Shown here in pieces: positions 26,700 to 35,291 of a stretch of 64,000 bases of DNA. Numbering within the stretch: position 1 is the stretch's first letter; each line of letters begins with the position of its first letter. The position numbers and the translations under genes are program-made. This DNA comes from Streptomyces mirabilis. Its GTDB lineage: Bacteria; Actinomycetota; Actinomycetes; Streptomycetales; Streptomycetaceae. The stretch spans positions 4,588,001-4,652,000 of the forward strand of contig NZ_CP074102.1 in assembly GCF_018310535.1 (NCBI RefSeq). The letters are read 5' to 3'. The notes beneath the pieces are model-generated. The model was not told the origin of the DNA. It saw only the letters and a list, made by a program, of their open reading frames with translations, and did no database searches.

Positions 26700-28196
26700 C
26701 TCGGGCACGGGGGCCGGTGCGGTCGCGTGTTCGGGGGTCCGCGCGGTGACCATGAGGCCCGCGACCAGACCGGCCAGGAGCATGATTCCGGCGGCCCACC
26801 AGATGGCGACCGTGTAGCCGTGCACGACGCCTTCGCGGACGATCAGGGCCTTCCGGGCGGGGTTGGCGAGGTGTGCGGTGATGTACGCCGCACCGCTGGT
26901 GGTGGCGATGGTGTTCAGCAGGGCCGTACCGATCGAACCGCCCACCTGCTGTGAGGTGTTGACGGTCGCGGAGGTCACGCCGGAGTCCTGTGGGGCGACC
27001 CCGGCGGTGGCGGTGGCGAAGACCGGCATGAAGATCAGGCCCATGCCGAGGCCCATCAGGATCAGACCGGGCAGCAGCCGGCCCACGTAGTCGGCGTCGA
27101 CCGTGAGGTGGGTGAAGAACAGCATCCCGGAGGCCGCGAGGAGCGCTCCGGGGACCATCAGCACGCGCGGCGCCACGCGGCGCAGCAGCCGCGCCGAGAT
27201 CTGCGTCGTACAGATGACGATCGCGGCCGTCATGGGCAGGAAGGCCAGGCCCGCCCACACGGGCGAGTATCCGAGGACGACCTGTAGGTAGTAGGTCATG
27301 AACAGGAAAATGCCGAACATGCCGATGACGGCGAGGGCCATCGTCAGGAAACAGCCCGCGCGCGTGCGGTCCTTGATGATGTGGAGGGGGAGCAGCGGGC
27401 TCGGGGCCCTCGTCTGCCAGTACACGAACGCGGTCAGCAGCACGATTCCGCCCGCGAGGAGGGCCAGCACCAGCGGGTCCGTCCAGCCGCGCGCCTCCGC
27501 CTCGCTGACTCCGTAGACGATCGTGACCAGTCCGCCGCAGCCGAGCAGCACACCGGGGATGTCGAGCCGGGCGCGGGCGTTGCCCGGGGGGTCGGGCAGC
27601 AGCGCGAACGCGCCGAAGACCCCGACGACGGCTATGGGGATGTTGACGTACAGGCACCAGCGCCAGTTCAGGTACTCGGTCAGCAGCCCGCCCATGATGA
27701 GTCCGATCGCCGAGCCGCTGCCCGCGAGGGCGCTGTAGACGCCGAAGGCCTTTCCGCGCTCCTTCGGGTGGGTGAAGGTGGTGGTCAGCAGGCTGAGCGC
27801 GGAGGGGGCCAGGACGGCGGCGAAGGCGCCTTGGAGGGCGCGGGCGCCGTAGAGCATGGCGGAGCTGGTGGCCGCGCCGCCGATCGCGGAGGCGGCCGCG
27901 AAGCCGATGAGGCCGAAGACGAAGGTGTGTCTGCGGCCGACGAGGTCCGCGATCCGGCCGCCGAGCAGCAGAAGGCCGCCGAAGGCCAATGTGTACGCGG
28001 TGATGACCCACTGCCGGTTGCCGTCGGACATGCCCAGAGCGCGCTGTGCGGAGGGAAGCGCGATGTTCACTATGGTCGCGTCGAGGACGACCATCAGCTG
28101 CGCGAGGGCGATGATCACCAGGCCCCACCAGCGGCGGGAGTCGGCGCCTTCGGGGGTTGCAGGGGCGCCGCGTTCACCTGATCGGGTGCGGCTCAC
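26688..28196 (-). CDS. DHA2-family MFS multidrug transporter
   Basis: 502 residues, GTG start, about 14 membrane helices. Motif A-like GGRIADLVGRRHTFVFG (about 78-94), motif C-like GSGSAIGLIMGG, and the opening WWGLVIIALAQLMVVLDATIVNIALP are typical of EmrB/QacA exporters. It probably exports toxic organic cations or a metabolite by proton antiport. It lies 57 bases downstream of the oxidoreductase on the same strand, separated by an AT-rich stretch (GGTATATATCG) that may contain its own promoter. Confidence 0.92.
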   Translation of the reverse strand: MSRTRSGERGAPATPEGADSRRWWGLVIIALAQLMVVLDATIVNIALPSAQRALGMSDGNRQWVITAYTLAFGGLLLLGGRIADLVGRRHTFVFGLIGFAAASAIGGAATSSAMLYGARALQGAFAAVLAPSALSLLTTTFTHPKERGKAFGVYSALAGSGSAIGLIMGGLLTEYLNWRWCLYVNIPIAVVGVFGAFALLPDPPGNARARLDIPGVLLGCGGLVTIVYGVSEAEARGWTDPLVLALLAGGIVLLTAFVYWQTRAPSPLLPLHIIKDRTRAGCFLTMALAVIGMFGIFLFMTYYLQVVLGYSPVWAGLAFLPMTAAIVICTTQISARLLRRVAPRVLMVPGALLAASGMLFFTHLTVDADYVGRLLPGLILMGLGMGLIFMPVFATATAGVAPQDSGVTSATVNTSQQVGGSIGTALLNTIATTSGAAYITAHLANPARKALIVREGVVHGYTVAIWWAAGIMLLAGLVAGLMVTARTPEHATAPAPVPESVP

Positions 28197-28253
28197 TTGC
28201 CTAGAAGACCATGAATTGGTATATATCGCATCTTTCCGGATGTCGATCTCGAT

Positions 28254-29234
28254 TCATGGCTCCAGGACCACCTTTCCGAGGGTGGCGCGGGTCTCCAGGG
28301 CCCGGTGGGCGGCTGCCGCGGCGGCCAGCGGGAAACGGGTCACGGCCGGGGTGAGGCGGCCCGCGGCGGCTTCGGCGAGAGCCCGCAGCTCCAGCGTGCG
28401 GAGGGGGTCGGGACCGCCCGCCCCGCGCAGCATCACGGGGCCGAGGACCTGCTCGGACACGCCCTCCACGAGCAGCGGCCCGCCGTTCTGGATGCCCTCG
28501 CCGGACCAGCCGAAGACGAGGTGTTTCCCGCCGGGGCCGAGGAGCTCGACGGCGGCGCGGGCGACGTCACCGCCGACGCCGTCGAAGACGACGGTGACCG
28601 GCTTCCCGTCCAGATGGGCGCGGACCCGGTCCGGCCAGCCGCCGTCCTTGTAGTCGACGGCCAGGTCGGCGCCGTTCTCGTGGACGCGGGCCACCTTCTC
28701 CGGGCCGCCCGCGAGACCTATCACGGTGGCACCCGTGTGCCGGGCGTACTGCACGAGCAGGGTGCCGATACCGCCCGCGGCGGCGGGGATCAGCGCGACG
28801 GAGTCGGGGCCCAGCTCGGCGAACCGGAGGATCCCCATCGTCGTACGGCCCGTGCCGATCATGGCGACGGCCTGGGCGAAGTCCAGGTTCTCCGGGATCT
28901 CGTGCAGGCGGTCGACGTCGGCGACGGCCAGTTCGGCGTAGCCCCCGGGCGCGAACCCGAGGTGGGCGACGACGCGCCTGCCGAGCCAGTGGCCTTCGAC
29001 GCCCGCGCCGAGGGACTCGACGGTGCCGGCGACCTCACGGCCGGGGATCGTGGGCAGCGGGGTGGGGGCGGGCGCCGGGCCCCGGGCACCCGCGCGCAGG
29101 GCGGCGTCCAGGAGGTGGACACCGGCCGCGGCCACGGCGATACGCACCTGGCCCGGGCCCGGCTCGGGATCCTCGGTCCTCTCGTAGGTGAGGTTCTCGG
29201 CCGGGCCGAAGGCGTGCAGGCGGACGGCGTGCAT
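28254..29234 (-). CDS. Zinc-independent quinone oxidoreductase (MDR family)
   Basis: 326 residues from ATG 29234, with GAGGGAGA upstream; an open frame extends further but passes through the promoter. GroES-like N-terminal domain and Rossmann domain with AAAGGIGTLLVQYAR (NADPH-binding) are clear; catalytic zinc ligands are absent. It would reduce quinones with NADPH. A near-perfect SoxR operator sits in its promoter, which fits the known control of such genes by redox-active compounds in S. coelicolor (I recall SCO4266 as the homologue). Confidence 0.9.
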   Translation of the reverse strand: MHAVRLHAFGPAENLTYERTEDPEPGPGQVRIAVAAAGVHLLDAALRAGARGPAPAPTPLPTIPGREVAGTVESLGAGVEGHWLGRRVVAHLGFAPGGYAELAVADVDRLHEIPENLDFAQAVAMIGTGRTTMGILRFAELGPDSVALIPAAAGGIGTLLVQYARHTGATVIGLAGGPEKVARVHENGADLAVDYKDGGWPDRVRAHLDGKPVTVVFDGVGGDVARAAVELLGPGGKHLVFGWSGEGIQNGGPLLVEGVSEQVLGPVMLRGAGGPDPLRTLELRALAEAAAGRLTPAVTRFPLAAAAAAHRALETRATLGKVVLEP

Positions 29235-29312
29235 GACGGTCTCCCTCGCTGACGTGCTGAGGCGTACTCGATTGCTCGGTGCGTGCTTGATTGCTCGGCG
29301 GTGGTGCGGCTT

Positions 29313-29343
29313 AGCGTTCAGCCTCAAGCGCGCTTGAGGTCAA
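29313..29343 (-). promoter_or_regulatory. SoxR-controlled promoter
   Basis: On the minus strand, -35 TTGACC (29343-29338), a 19-base spacer and AACGCT (29318-29313). The spacer carries the palindrome CCTCAAGCGCGCTTGAGG (29322-29339), the SoxR box. The over-long spacer is the hallmark of MerR/SoxR-type activation by DNA twisting. Confidence 0.85.
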
Positions 29344-29414
29344 GGCGCGGGTGCGGGGCGTGGTCAAAGGCGCGGGTCGGGGGCGTTGTCAGTGGCGGAG
29401 TGCACGATGGGGGC

Positions 29415-30116
29415 ATGGTGCGAAAAGCGGCGGGCAGGGCGAGTGGGCGGGACCGGGGGGCGCGGCGGCCGGAGGTGCGGCTGCCGCCGCTGGAACCCCA
29501 TGACGGCTCCGGACTGGAGCCGGACGGCGACTATGACGGGCTGGAGTTCCGGGAGGCGGACTTCGTCGGGCAGGACGGCGCGGGAGCGACCTTCATGGAC
29601 TGCGCCCTGACGGGGTGCGCGCTGGACGAGACGCGACTGCACCACGCGCGCCTGCTGGACTCGGTCCTGACGGGCATACGGGGTGTGGGCACCGATCTCG
29701 CCGAGTCGACCTTGCGCGACGTCGAGTTGGTGGACGCCCGCCTGGGCGGGGTGCAGCTGCACGGGGCGGTGCTGGAGCGGGTTCTGATCCGCGGCGGCAA
29801 GATCGACTACCTGAACCTGCGCAAGGCCCGGCTCAAGGACGTCGTCTTCGAGGGATGCGTGCTGGTCGAGCCGGATTTCGGGGGTGCTCGGCTGGAGCGC
29901 GTGGAGTTCGTGGACTGCGTCCTGAAGGGGGCGGACCTCACCGCGGCCACCCTGACGGACGTGGACCTGCGCCACGCGGCGGAGCTGGACATCGCACGGG
30001 GCGTGGACCGGCTGGCGGGGGCGGTGATCAGTCCGAGCCAGTTGCTCGACCTGGCGCCCGTGTTCGCCGCGGCGCTGGGGGTGCGGGTGGACGGGGGGCC
30101 GGGACCGGGAGCGTGA
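29415..30116 (+). CDS. Pentapeptide-repeat protein
   Basis: 233 residues from ATG 29415. Residues about 45-205 show degenerate A(D/N)LxX repeats, such as GLEFREADFVG, GCALDETRLHHARL and VDCVLKGADLTAATLTDVDL, which fold into a right-handed quadrilateral helix. The C-terminus (RLAGAVISPSQLLDLAPVFAAALG) is a capping segment common in Streptomyces members. Some pentapeptide proteins mimic DNA and protect gyrase; there is no evidence for that here. Confidence 0.85.
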   Translation: MVRKAAGRASGRDRGARRPEVRLPPLEPHDGSGLEPDGDYDGLEFREADFVGQDGAGATFMDCALTGCALDETRLHHARLLDSVLTGIRGVGTDLAESTLRDVELVDARLGGVQLHGAVLERVLIRGGKIDYLNLRKARLKDVVFEGCVLVEPDFGGARLERVEFVDCVLKGADLTAATLTDVDLRHAAELDIARGVDRLAGAVISPSQLLDLAPVFAAALGVRVDGGPGPGA

Positions 30117-30145
30117 GCCGGGGCCGAGTGGGGGGTACGGGGGTC

Positions 30146-30646
30146 TCAGCCCACTCGGGGGAAGCGGGCCTGGAGGGTCCAGATCGCCGGGTTCTCGGCG
30201 AGGTCGTCGTGCAGGTCCGTGAGGTCGGCGATCAGATCGTGCAGGAAGTCGCGGGCCTCGCGGCGCAGTGCGGAGTGGGAGAAGGTCAGCGGCTCCTCGT
30301 CGCCCGGCATCCAGTCGGCCTCGATGTCCACCCAGCCGAAGCGGCGCTCGAAGAGCATGCGGTCCGTCGACTCGGTGAAGTCGAGCTCCGCGTGCTGGGG
30401 GCGCGAGGCCCGGCTGCCGCGCGGGTCCCGGTCGAGCTGCTCCACGATGTCGCACAGGGCCCACGCGAAGTCGAGCACCGGCACCCATCCCCAGGCTGTG
30501 GACAGCTCCCGGTCCGCCTTGGTGTCGGCGAGATAGACGTCGCCGCAGAACAGGTCGTGCCGCAGCGCGTGGACGTCCGCGCGGCGGTAGTCGGTCTGCG
30601 GGGGGTCGGGGAAGCGGTTGGAGAGGGCGTAGCCGATGTCGAGCAC
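30146..30646 (-). CDS. Conserved actinobacterial protein, DUF7878-like
   Basis: 166 residues from GTG 30646. Rich in Trp and acidic residues, with DLFCGDVYLADT, AWGWVPVLDFAWAL and FGWVDIEADW; it resembles a widespread Streptomyces family of unknown function. No ribosome binding site is visible and no Met occurs further upstream in frame, so the start is the least certain part. It converges on the pentapeptide gene 29 bases away. Confidence 0.7.
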   Translation of the reverse strand: MLDIGYALSNRFPDPPQTDYRRADVHALRHDLFCGDVYLADTKADRELSTAWGWVPVLDFAWALCDIVEQLDRDPRGSRASRPQHAELDFTESTDRMLFERRFGWVDIEADWMPGDEEPLTFSHSALRREARDFLHDLIADLTDLHDDLAENPAIWTLQARFPRVG

Positions 30647-30716
30647 GTAGGTGATGGTGTCACGGGCCCGGGGGAGCGGGTACGGCTCCGCGGAGGGGCC
30701 GCGCTCCGCAAGACGC

Positions 30717-30785
30717 GCGGGGCCATGACATATGCGGCTCCGCCGCGCGTGCGCGACCGGCCCCCGCCGGCCGGCAGCCGGGCCC
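30717..30785. repeat. Dispersed intergenic repeat, copy 1
   Basis: GACATATGCGGCTCCGCCGC followed by GCGCGACCGGCC closely matches the element at 47381-47413 (three differences over about 35 bases). It lies between divergent genes. Such elements are common Streptomyces intergenic repeats. Confidence 0.7.
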
Positions 30786-30841
30786 TCGGGCGGGGCTCGC
30801 GGCCTGGAGTGGGGTTGTCGGGGCCTCGTAGGATCGCTGGT

Positions 30842-32263
30842 GTGCCCCGATCTTCCATCACCGTCCGCTTTGCTCCGGCCCCGGCTCTCGCCCTCGCTCT
30901 CGCGCTCACCGCGTGCGGCGGCGGAGGTGTGCACGGCAAGCCCGGTGCCACCGGGGTCCGGGATCCGTACTTCCCGAAGATGGGCAACGGCGGCTACGAC
31001 GTCACGCACTACGCCCTGACCCTCTCCTACGACCCCAAGGCGCACCATCTCGACGGCACCGCCGAGATCACCGCCCGGGCCACCCAGAACCTCAGCGCCT
31101 TCGACCTGGACCTGAAGGGCCTGGACGTCGCCGCCGTCACCGTCGAGGGCAAGGAGGCCCGCTGGAACCGGGCGGGCCAGGAGCTGACCGTGCGCCCGCA
31201 CACCGACCTCGACAAGGGCGAGACGTTCCGTGCGACGGTCCGCTACTCGGGCACCCCCGAGACGCTCACCGACCAGGACGGCTCGCAGGAGGGCTGGCTG
31301 CCCACGGCCGACGGCGCTCTCGCCCTCGGTGAACCCACCGGCTCGATGGCCTGGTTCCCCGGCAACCACCACCCCTCCGACAAGGCGACGTACGACATCG
31401 CCGTCACCGTCCCGAAGGACCTGCAGGCGGTCTCCAACGGCGAGTTGACGAGCGAGACGACGGCGGCCGACGGTCGCAGGACCTTCACCTGGCACACCGC
31501 CGAACCGATGGCGAGCTATGTCGCCACGGTCGCGATCGGCCGGTACGACATCACGCGCTCGACGACGAAGAACGGCCTGCCCGTGTACGTCGCGGTGGAC
31601 CCGACGCAGACCGCGGCCGCGAAGAAGGTGCTGTCCGAGATACCCGAGATCATGGACTGGGAGGCGTACAACTTCGGCCCGTACCCCTTCTCCTCGACGG
31701 GCGCGATCGTGGACCGCGGCGACGACTCGGGCTACGCCCTGGAGACCCAGACCCGCCCCGTCTTCCCCGGCGCCCCGGACACCGGCATCCTCGTCCACGA
31801 ACTGGCCCACCAGTGGTACGGCGACTCCGTCACGCCCAAGTCCTGGCAGGACATGTGGCTCAACGAGGGCTTCGCCACGTACGCGGAGTGGCTGTACCAG
31901 GAGGACCACGACGGCGAGACCGCCGACGAGATCTTCAACTCCCTCTACCGGGGCGACTACTACGACACCCCCGAGAAGAACAAGGCGATCTGGGCCTTTC
32001 CGCCCGCCAAGCCCTCCAGCGCGGCCCACATCTCCGACCCGCCCGTCTACGACCGTGGCGCGATGGTCCTGCACAAGATCCGCCGGACCGTCGGCGACGA
32101 CACGTTCTACGACATCATCCAGGGCTGGGCCGCCACCCACCGCCACGCCAACGCGTCCACGGCCGACTTCACGGCCTACGTCGAGAAGAAGGCCCCGGAC
32201 AAGGACTTCAGCGGCGTCTGGAAGGACTGGCTGTACGGAGAGGGCAAGCCGCCCCGGGCGTGA
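30842..32263 (+). CDS. M1-family metallopeptidase lipoprotein
   Basis: 473 residues from GTG 30842. Signal peptide with lipobox LALTAC, so it is anchored outside the membrane. An N-terminal beta domain (about 35-220) precedes the gluzincin catalytic domain with zinc motif HELAH (319-323) and the third ligand E342 in NEGFATYAEW, exactly 18 residues on. It is a short M1 aminopeptidase without the large C-terminal helical domain. It could trim peptides outside the cell. A TAGGAT box 7 bases before the GTG hints at a leaderless mRNA. The frame is open far upstream, but that part is antisense to other genes. Confidence 0.92.
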   Translation: MPRSSITVRFAPAPALALALALTACGGGGVHGKPGATGVRDPYFPKMGNGGYDVTHYALTLSYDPKAHHLDGTAEITARATQNLSAFDLDLKGLDVAAVTVEGKEARWNRAGQELTVRPHTDLDKGETFRATVRYSGTPETLTDQDGSQEGWLPTADGALALGEPTGSMAWFPGNHHPSDKATYDIAVTVPKDLQAVSNGELTSETTAADGRRTFTWHTAEPMASYVATVAIGRYDITRSTTKNGLPVYVAVDPTQTAAAKKVLSEIPEIMDWEAYNFGPYPFSSTGAIVDRGDDSGYALETQTRPVFPGAPDTGILVHELAHQWYGDSVTPKSWQDMWLNEGFATYAEWLYQEDHDGETADEIFNSLYRGDYYDTPEKNKAIWAFPPAKPSSAAHISDPPVYDRGAMVLHKIRRTVGDDTFYDIIQGWAATHRHANASTADFTAYVEKKAPDKDFSGVWKDWLYGEGKPPRA

Positions 32264-32264
32264 C

Positions 32265-32783
32265 TCAGGTCCTCCCGTTCAGCGCCTTGCGCAGCACCGC
32301 ACAGGGGCGGCCCAGTTGGAGGTCCTCGCGATGGCCGATGGTCTCGTAGCCGAGGGCGGTCCAGAACGCGAGGCCCCGGGGGTTGTTGTCGAGGACGGCG
32401 AGGCGGACGGCGTCTCGGCCGGTGCGGCGGAACCTCTCCTCGACGAGTGCCACGAGCTCACGCCCGTACCCCTTGCGCTGCTCCCTCGCGTCCACGATCA
32501 GCAGCCCGATCCACGGATCCGGATCGGTGGGGTCGGGGTGGTGCGCGAGGGTGATCACGACCCCGGCGAGTCGCCCCGCACTCCGCGCGAGCAGCACCTC
32601 GACCCCCGGATGCGCCATCTCCTCGGTGAGCGCCGCCGCGACCTGCTCCGGCCGGATGTCGTGGGCGTCGGGGAAATCCCCGCTCAGGGAGAAGAACTCG
32701 TGGTGGGAGGCGTAGAGGGAGGTGAGTTCGCCGAGGAGGGCGACGGGGATGTCGTGGCCGGGCGCGAGGGCTTCGAGAATCAC
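32265..32783 (-). CDS. GNAT-family N-acetyltransferase
   Basis: 172 residues, GTG start. The acetyl-CoA motif REQRKGYGRELVALVEERF (about 100-118) and the LAVLDNNPRGLAFWTALGYE motif B are clear. Substrate unknown. It ends one base from the end of the convergent M1 peptidase gene. TAGCCT (32796-32791, minus strand) lies 7 bases before the start, suggesting a leaderless mRNA. Confidence 0.88.
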   Translation of the reverse strand: MILEALAPGHDIPVALLGELTSLYASHHEFFSLSGDFPDAHDIRPEQVAAALTEEMAHPGVEVLLARSAGRLAGVVITLAHHPDPTDPDPWIGLLIVDAREQRKGYGRELVALVEERFRRTGRDAVRLAVLDNNPRGLAFWTALGYETIGHREDLQLGRPCAVLRKALNGRT

Positions 32784-32804
32784 GCGGTGCAGGCTAGGGC
32801 CTGT

Positions 32805-32832
32805 CCCGTGCCCGGTGGTGGCCGGGCACGGG
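32805..32832 (-). terminator. Terminator between SnoaL-VOC and GNAT genes
   Basis: 11-bp perfect stem CCCGTGCCCGG / CCGGGCACGGG with a 6-base loop, 21 bases past the stop of the SnoaL-VOC fusion. Confidence 0.75.
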
Positions 32833-32853
32833 TGAGGGGGGAGCGGGGGACGG

Positions 32854-33687
32854 TCAGGTCTCGTCAGGGGCGGACGGGGGGCGGGGGCCGCCGAAACCGT
32901 GTTCGGAGAGGTCGAACCAGTTGCCCTCCGGGTCCATGGCCCGGTATTCGGCGAAGGGGCGGTTGGTGAAGCGTTCGGCGGGCTTGTCCGCGCCCGCTTC
33001 GGCCAGGGCCGCCGAGGTGGCTTCCGTGTCGGAGATGTGGAAACCGAAGTGGTTCATGCCGAGCGGGGTGTCGCCGTCGAGGCGGTGCTTGATGAGGGCC
33101 AGGGAGAGGTGGCCGTCGGAAAGGAAGCAACTGCCGTCGGGGTCCCGGTGGAAGAGTTCCATCGAGAAGACCGAGGTGTAGAAGGCGGCCAGTTTCTCCG
33201 GGTCCTTGGCGACGATCGCCAGGTGGCGGAGTTTGGGACGGGCCTGTTCGGACTCGGTGGGCTGCGGCACGGCGGCTGTCTCCTTCGGGATCGCCGGGAT
33301 CATGTTGTGGAACGCGGTGAGGTGCCAGTCCCCGGTGGCGGTCCGCTCCGCCACCGCCAAGGCGTGTGTCTTCGCCAGGGGCGCGCCCACGGCGGTGAGA
33401 ACCGTCGACTCGGCCTCGACCGTCGCCAGGTCGGGGCGCAGGTGACGGACCGCGACGATCCTCGCGTCCAGCCGCGTCGAGGCGTACTGGGTGCGGAACA
33501 GGCGGTCGTGGCCGGCCGCGATGCCCGCCCGGCCCGGTGGCTTGTCCCCTCGCACGGTGGTGAAGTCGCAGTCCGGGGAGAAGACGGAGGCGAAGAGCGT
33601 GGCGTCGGCCGAGGCCCAGGCTCGGGCCATCGTTTCCCACAGGGCGTGGATCGAGTGCGTTTCGGCGGTCGTCATGACGTCAGACAC
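32854..33687 (-). CDS. SnoaL-like / VOC (glyoxalase) fusion protein
   Basis: 277 residues. Residues about 8-135 are a SnoaL/SgcJ-like cone domain (ALWETMARAWASADATLFASVF, GDWHLTAFHNMIP). A Pro-rich linker leads to a VOC domain (about 150-277) with LRHLAIVAKDPEKLAAFYTSVF, NHFGFHISD and the metal or substrate Glu in AMDPEGNWFDL. Both domains bind small molecules; the combination suggests metabolite turnover or resistance. The GTG start overlaps the JAMM-like gene by 8 bases, so the pair is coupled; ATG 33675 is an alternative start. Confidence 0.82.
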   Translation of the reverse strand: MSDVMTTAETHSIHALWETMARAWASADATLFASVFSPDCDFTTVRGDKPPGRAGIAAGHDRLFRTQYASTRLDARIVAVRHLRPDLATVEAESTVLTAVGAPLAKTHALAVAERTATGDWHLTAFHNMIPAIPKETAAVPQPTESEQARPKLRHLAIVAKDPEKLAAFYTSVFSMELFHRDPDGSCFLSDGHLSLALIKHRLDGDTPLGMNHFGFHISDTEATSAALAEAGADKPAERFTNRPFAEYRAMDPEGNWFDLSEHGFGGPRPPSAPDET

Positions 33688-34327
33688 CTACCGAGGTGCT
33701 CGTACGGACGCGCAGGGGGAGTTCGGTGCAGTCGCTGTCGAGATGTTCGGCCGGAGGCGGGGCCCAGGCCGCGAGCGCGTGGTAGAACGCGTCGGCCCGG
33801 CGCTCCAGATAGCAGATGATGTTGATCGGCCAGGCCGTCTGCCCGAAGACGTGGCGGTCCATGGGAGTGGGGCGCTCACTGAGGACGACGGCGCGCTCCC
33901 GCGGCGGGCCTATGCGGTGCCAGTCGGGGTGCATGTGAATGGAGCCCAGCAGTTCCAGGCCCAGGGCGTCCGCTTCCTTGGAGGCCTTGAGGAGGTCCCG
34001 GGAGTCGATCCACCAGGCACGGTGCTCGTTCTCGTAGGCCGGTCCGAAGCGGGGCACGATCGTCTCGCTGAACTCGACACGGGCGGCCGGGTCCGAGGTG
34101 CGTGCGTTGCGGCCGAAGGCGACGCGTTCGACGTGGAGGGTGCCCCGGCCGGCGTTGCCCAGGAGGAGGGCGAAGCAGGGGAGGGGGGTTCGGGGGGTGA
34201 TGAGCTGGTACTCGGTGACCGCGGCGGTGAGGAAGTCGTCGAGTGCCTGGTTGTCCATCAGGACGGTGGGGGGAGTGCTGTCGTTCGTACAGTGCTCGTC
34301 CGATAAGTCGGACATGGAGTGGGACAT
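33680..34327 (-). CDS. JAMM/MPN-like domain protein
   Basis: 215 residues. A mixed alpha/beta domain contains LGSIHMHPDWH, which matches the HxHP zinc motif of JAMM metalloproteases, followed by SERPTPMD with a possible Ser/Asp pair and an upstream Glu candidate in the FSETIVPRFG region. JAMM proteins cleave isopeptide bonds or process ubiquitin-like or sulfur-carrier proteins. The C-terminus is short, with a Cys in DSDCTELP. It is coupled to the SnoaL-VOC gene. The family call is from the motif only. Confidence 0.6.
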   Translation of the reverse strand: MSHSMSDLSDEHCTNDSTPPTVLMDNQALDDFLTAAVTEYQLITPRTPLPCFALLLGNAGRGTLHVERVAFGRNARTSDPAARVEFSETIVPRFGPAYENEHRAWWIDSRDLLKASKEADALGLELLGSIHMHPDWHRIGPPRERAVVLSERPTPMDRHVFGQTAWPINIICYLERRADAFYHALAAWAPPPAEHLDSDCTELPLRVRTSTSVGV

Positions 34328-34463
34328 GAGGTGGGGGCTCCGTTTCCCGTGGGGGGTGAGTGGGACGCCTGGAGCCTAGAGGCAAGTGCTTGAAGGTTTC
34401 AGTAACTTGCTCGGAATGTGGGGATATCCCTATGGGGCGGGGGCAGTGGGCAGCGGGAACGCG

Positions 34464-34501
34464 AGGAGCCCCCGGCCCGGTGTCCCGGGCCAGGGGCTCC
34501 T
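34464..34501 (-). terminator. terD terminator
   Basis: Imperfect long stem, AGGAGCCCC and GGCCCGG paired with CCGGGCC and GGGGCTCCT, loop about 3 bases, right after terD. Confidence 0.75.
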
Positions 34502-34519
34502 TCAACCGCCTTGTACGGA

Positions 34520-35095
34520 TCAGACGTTGACGCCGAAGTCCTGGGCGATGCCCACGAGGCCCGAGGCGTAACCCTGGCCGACCGCGCGGAACTTCCACTC
34601 CGCGCCGTTGCGGTAGAGCTCGCCGAAGACCATGGCGGTCTCGGTGGCGGCGTCCTCGCTCAGGTCGTAGCGGGCGATCTCGGTGCCGCCGGCCTGGTTG
34701 AGGATGCGGATGTAGGCGTTGCGGACCTGGCCGAAGTTCTGCGAGCGGTTCTCCGCGTCGTAGATGGAGACCGGGAAGACGATCTTGTCCACGTCGGCGG
34801 GGAGACCCGCCAGGTTGACGTTGATCGCCTCGTCGTCGCCGGCGCCCTCGCCCGTGCGGTTGTCGCCGGTGTGGACGATGGTCTGGTCCGGGGTCTGCTT
34901 GTTGTTGAAGAAGACGAAGTGGGCGTCGGAGTAGACCTTGCCCTGAGTGTTGACCGCGATGGCCGAGGCGTCGAGGTCGAAGTCGGTGCCCGTGGTGGTG
35001 CGGACGTCCCAGCCGAGGCCCACGGTGACGGCGGTCAGGCCCGGAGCCTCCTTGGTGAGCGAGACGTTGCCACCCTTGGACAGGCTTACAGCCAT
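34520..35095 (-). CDS. terD: TerD-family tellurium/stress resistance protein
   Basis: 191 residues from ATG 35095. [38 protein letters not shown] (calcium-binding DFDLDAS) and [14 protein letters not shown] (second acidic calcium site) are classic TerD. These cytoplasmic calcium-binding proteins are linked to tellurite and envelope stress, phage resistance and, in Streptomyces, differentiation. Here it stands alone, not in a ter cluster. The leader between terD and arfB (35096-35291) must hold the divergent promoters; nothing more is recognised. Confidence 0.95.
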   Translation of the reverse strand: MAVSLSKGGNVSLTKEAPGLTAVTVGLGWDVRTTTGTDFDLDASAIAVNTQGKVYSDAHFVFFNNKQTPDQTIVHTGDNRTGEGAGDDEAINVNLAGLPADVDKIVFPVSIYDAENRSQNFGQVRNAYIRILNQAGGTEIARYDLSEDAATETAMVFGELYRNGAEWKFRAVGQGYASGLVGIAQDFGVNV

Positions 35096-35291
35096 TGTTG
35101 GGAGTCCCTTCCCTCGTTGCGTACGTGCGCTGTGCCCGTACGTATGGGCTTCGTACGGGCACGAAGCTACAGCTACCCCTAAGAACGCCAAGAGGGGTGT
35201 CGAAGGTTCCTGGTCTCTTTACTTTCTTTACCCTCTTGGCGGACACGTGGCGGCGAAAACGGGGTGACGTGGACCGGACATCCACGCGACC

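Noticed and set aside
14937..26700. Search for an integrase gene or a second copy of the tRNA 3' end (att site)
   Set aside because: Neither was found by eye, so integrative-element status is not claimed.
29615..30841. Upstream extension of the M1 peptidase frame (882 codons in all)
   Set aside because: It runs across the pentapeptide gene and antisense to the 30146-30646 gene; the lipoprotein signal after GTG 30842 fixes the real start.
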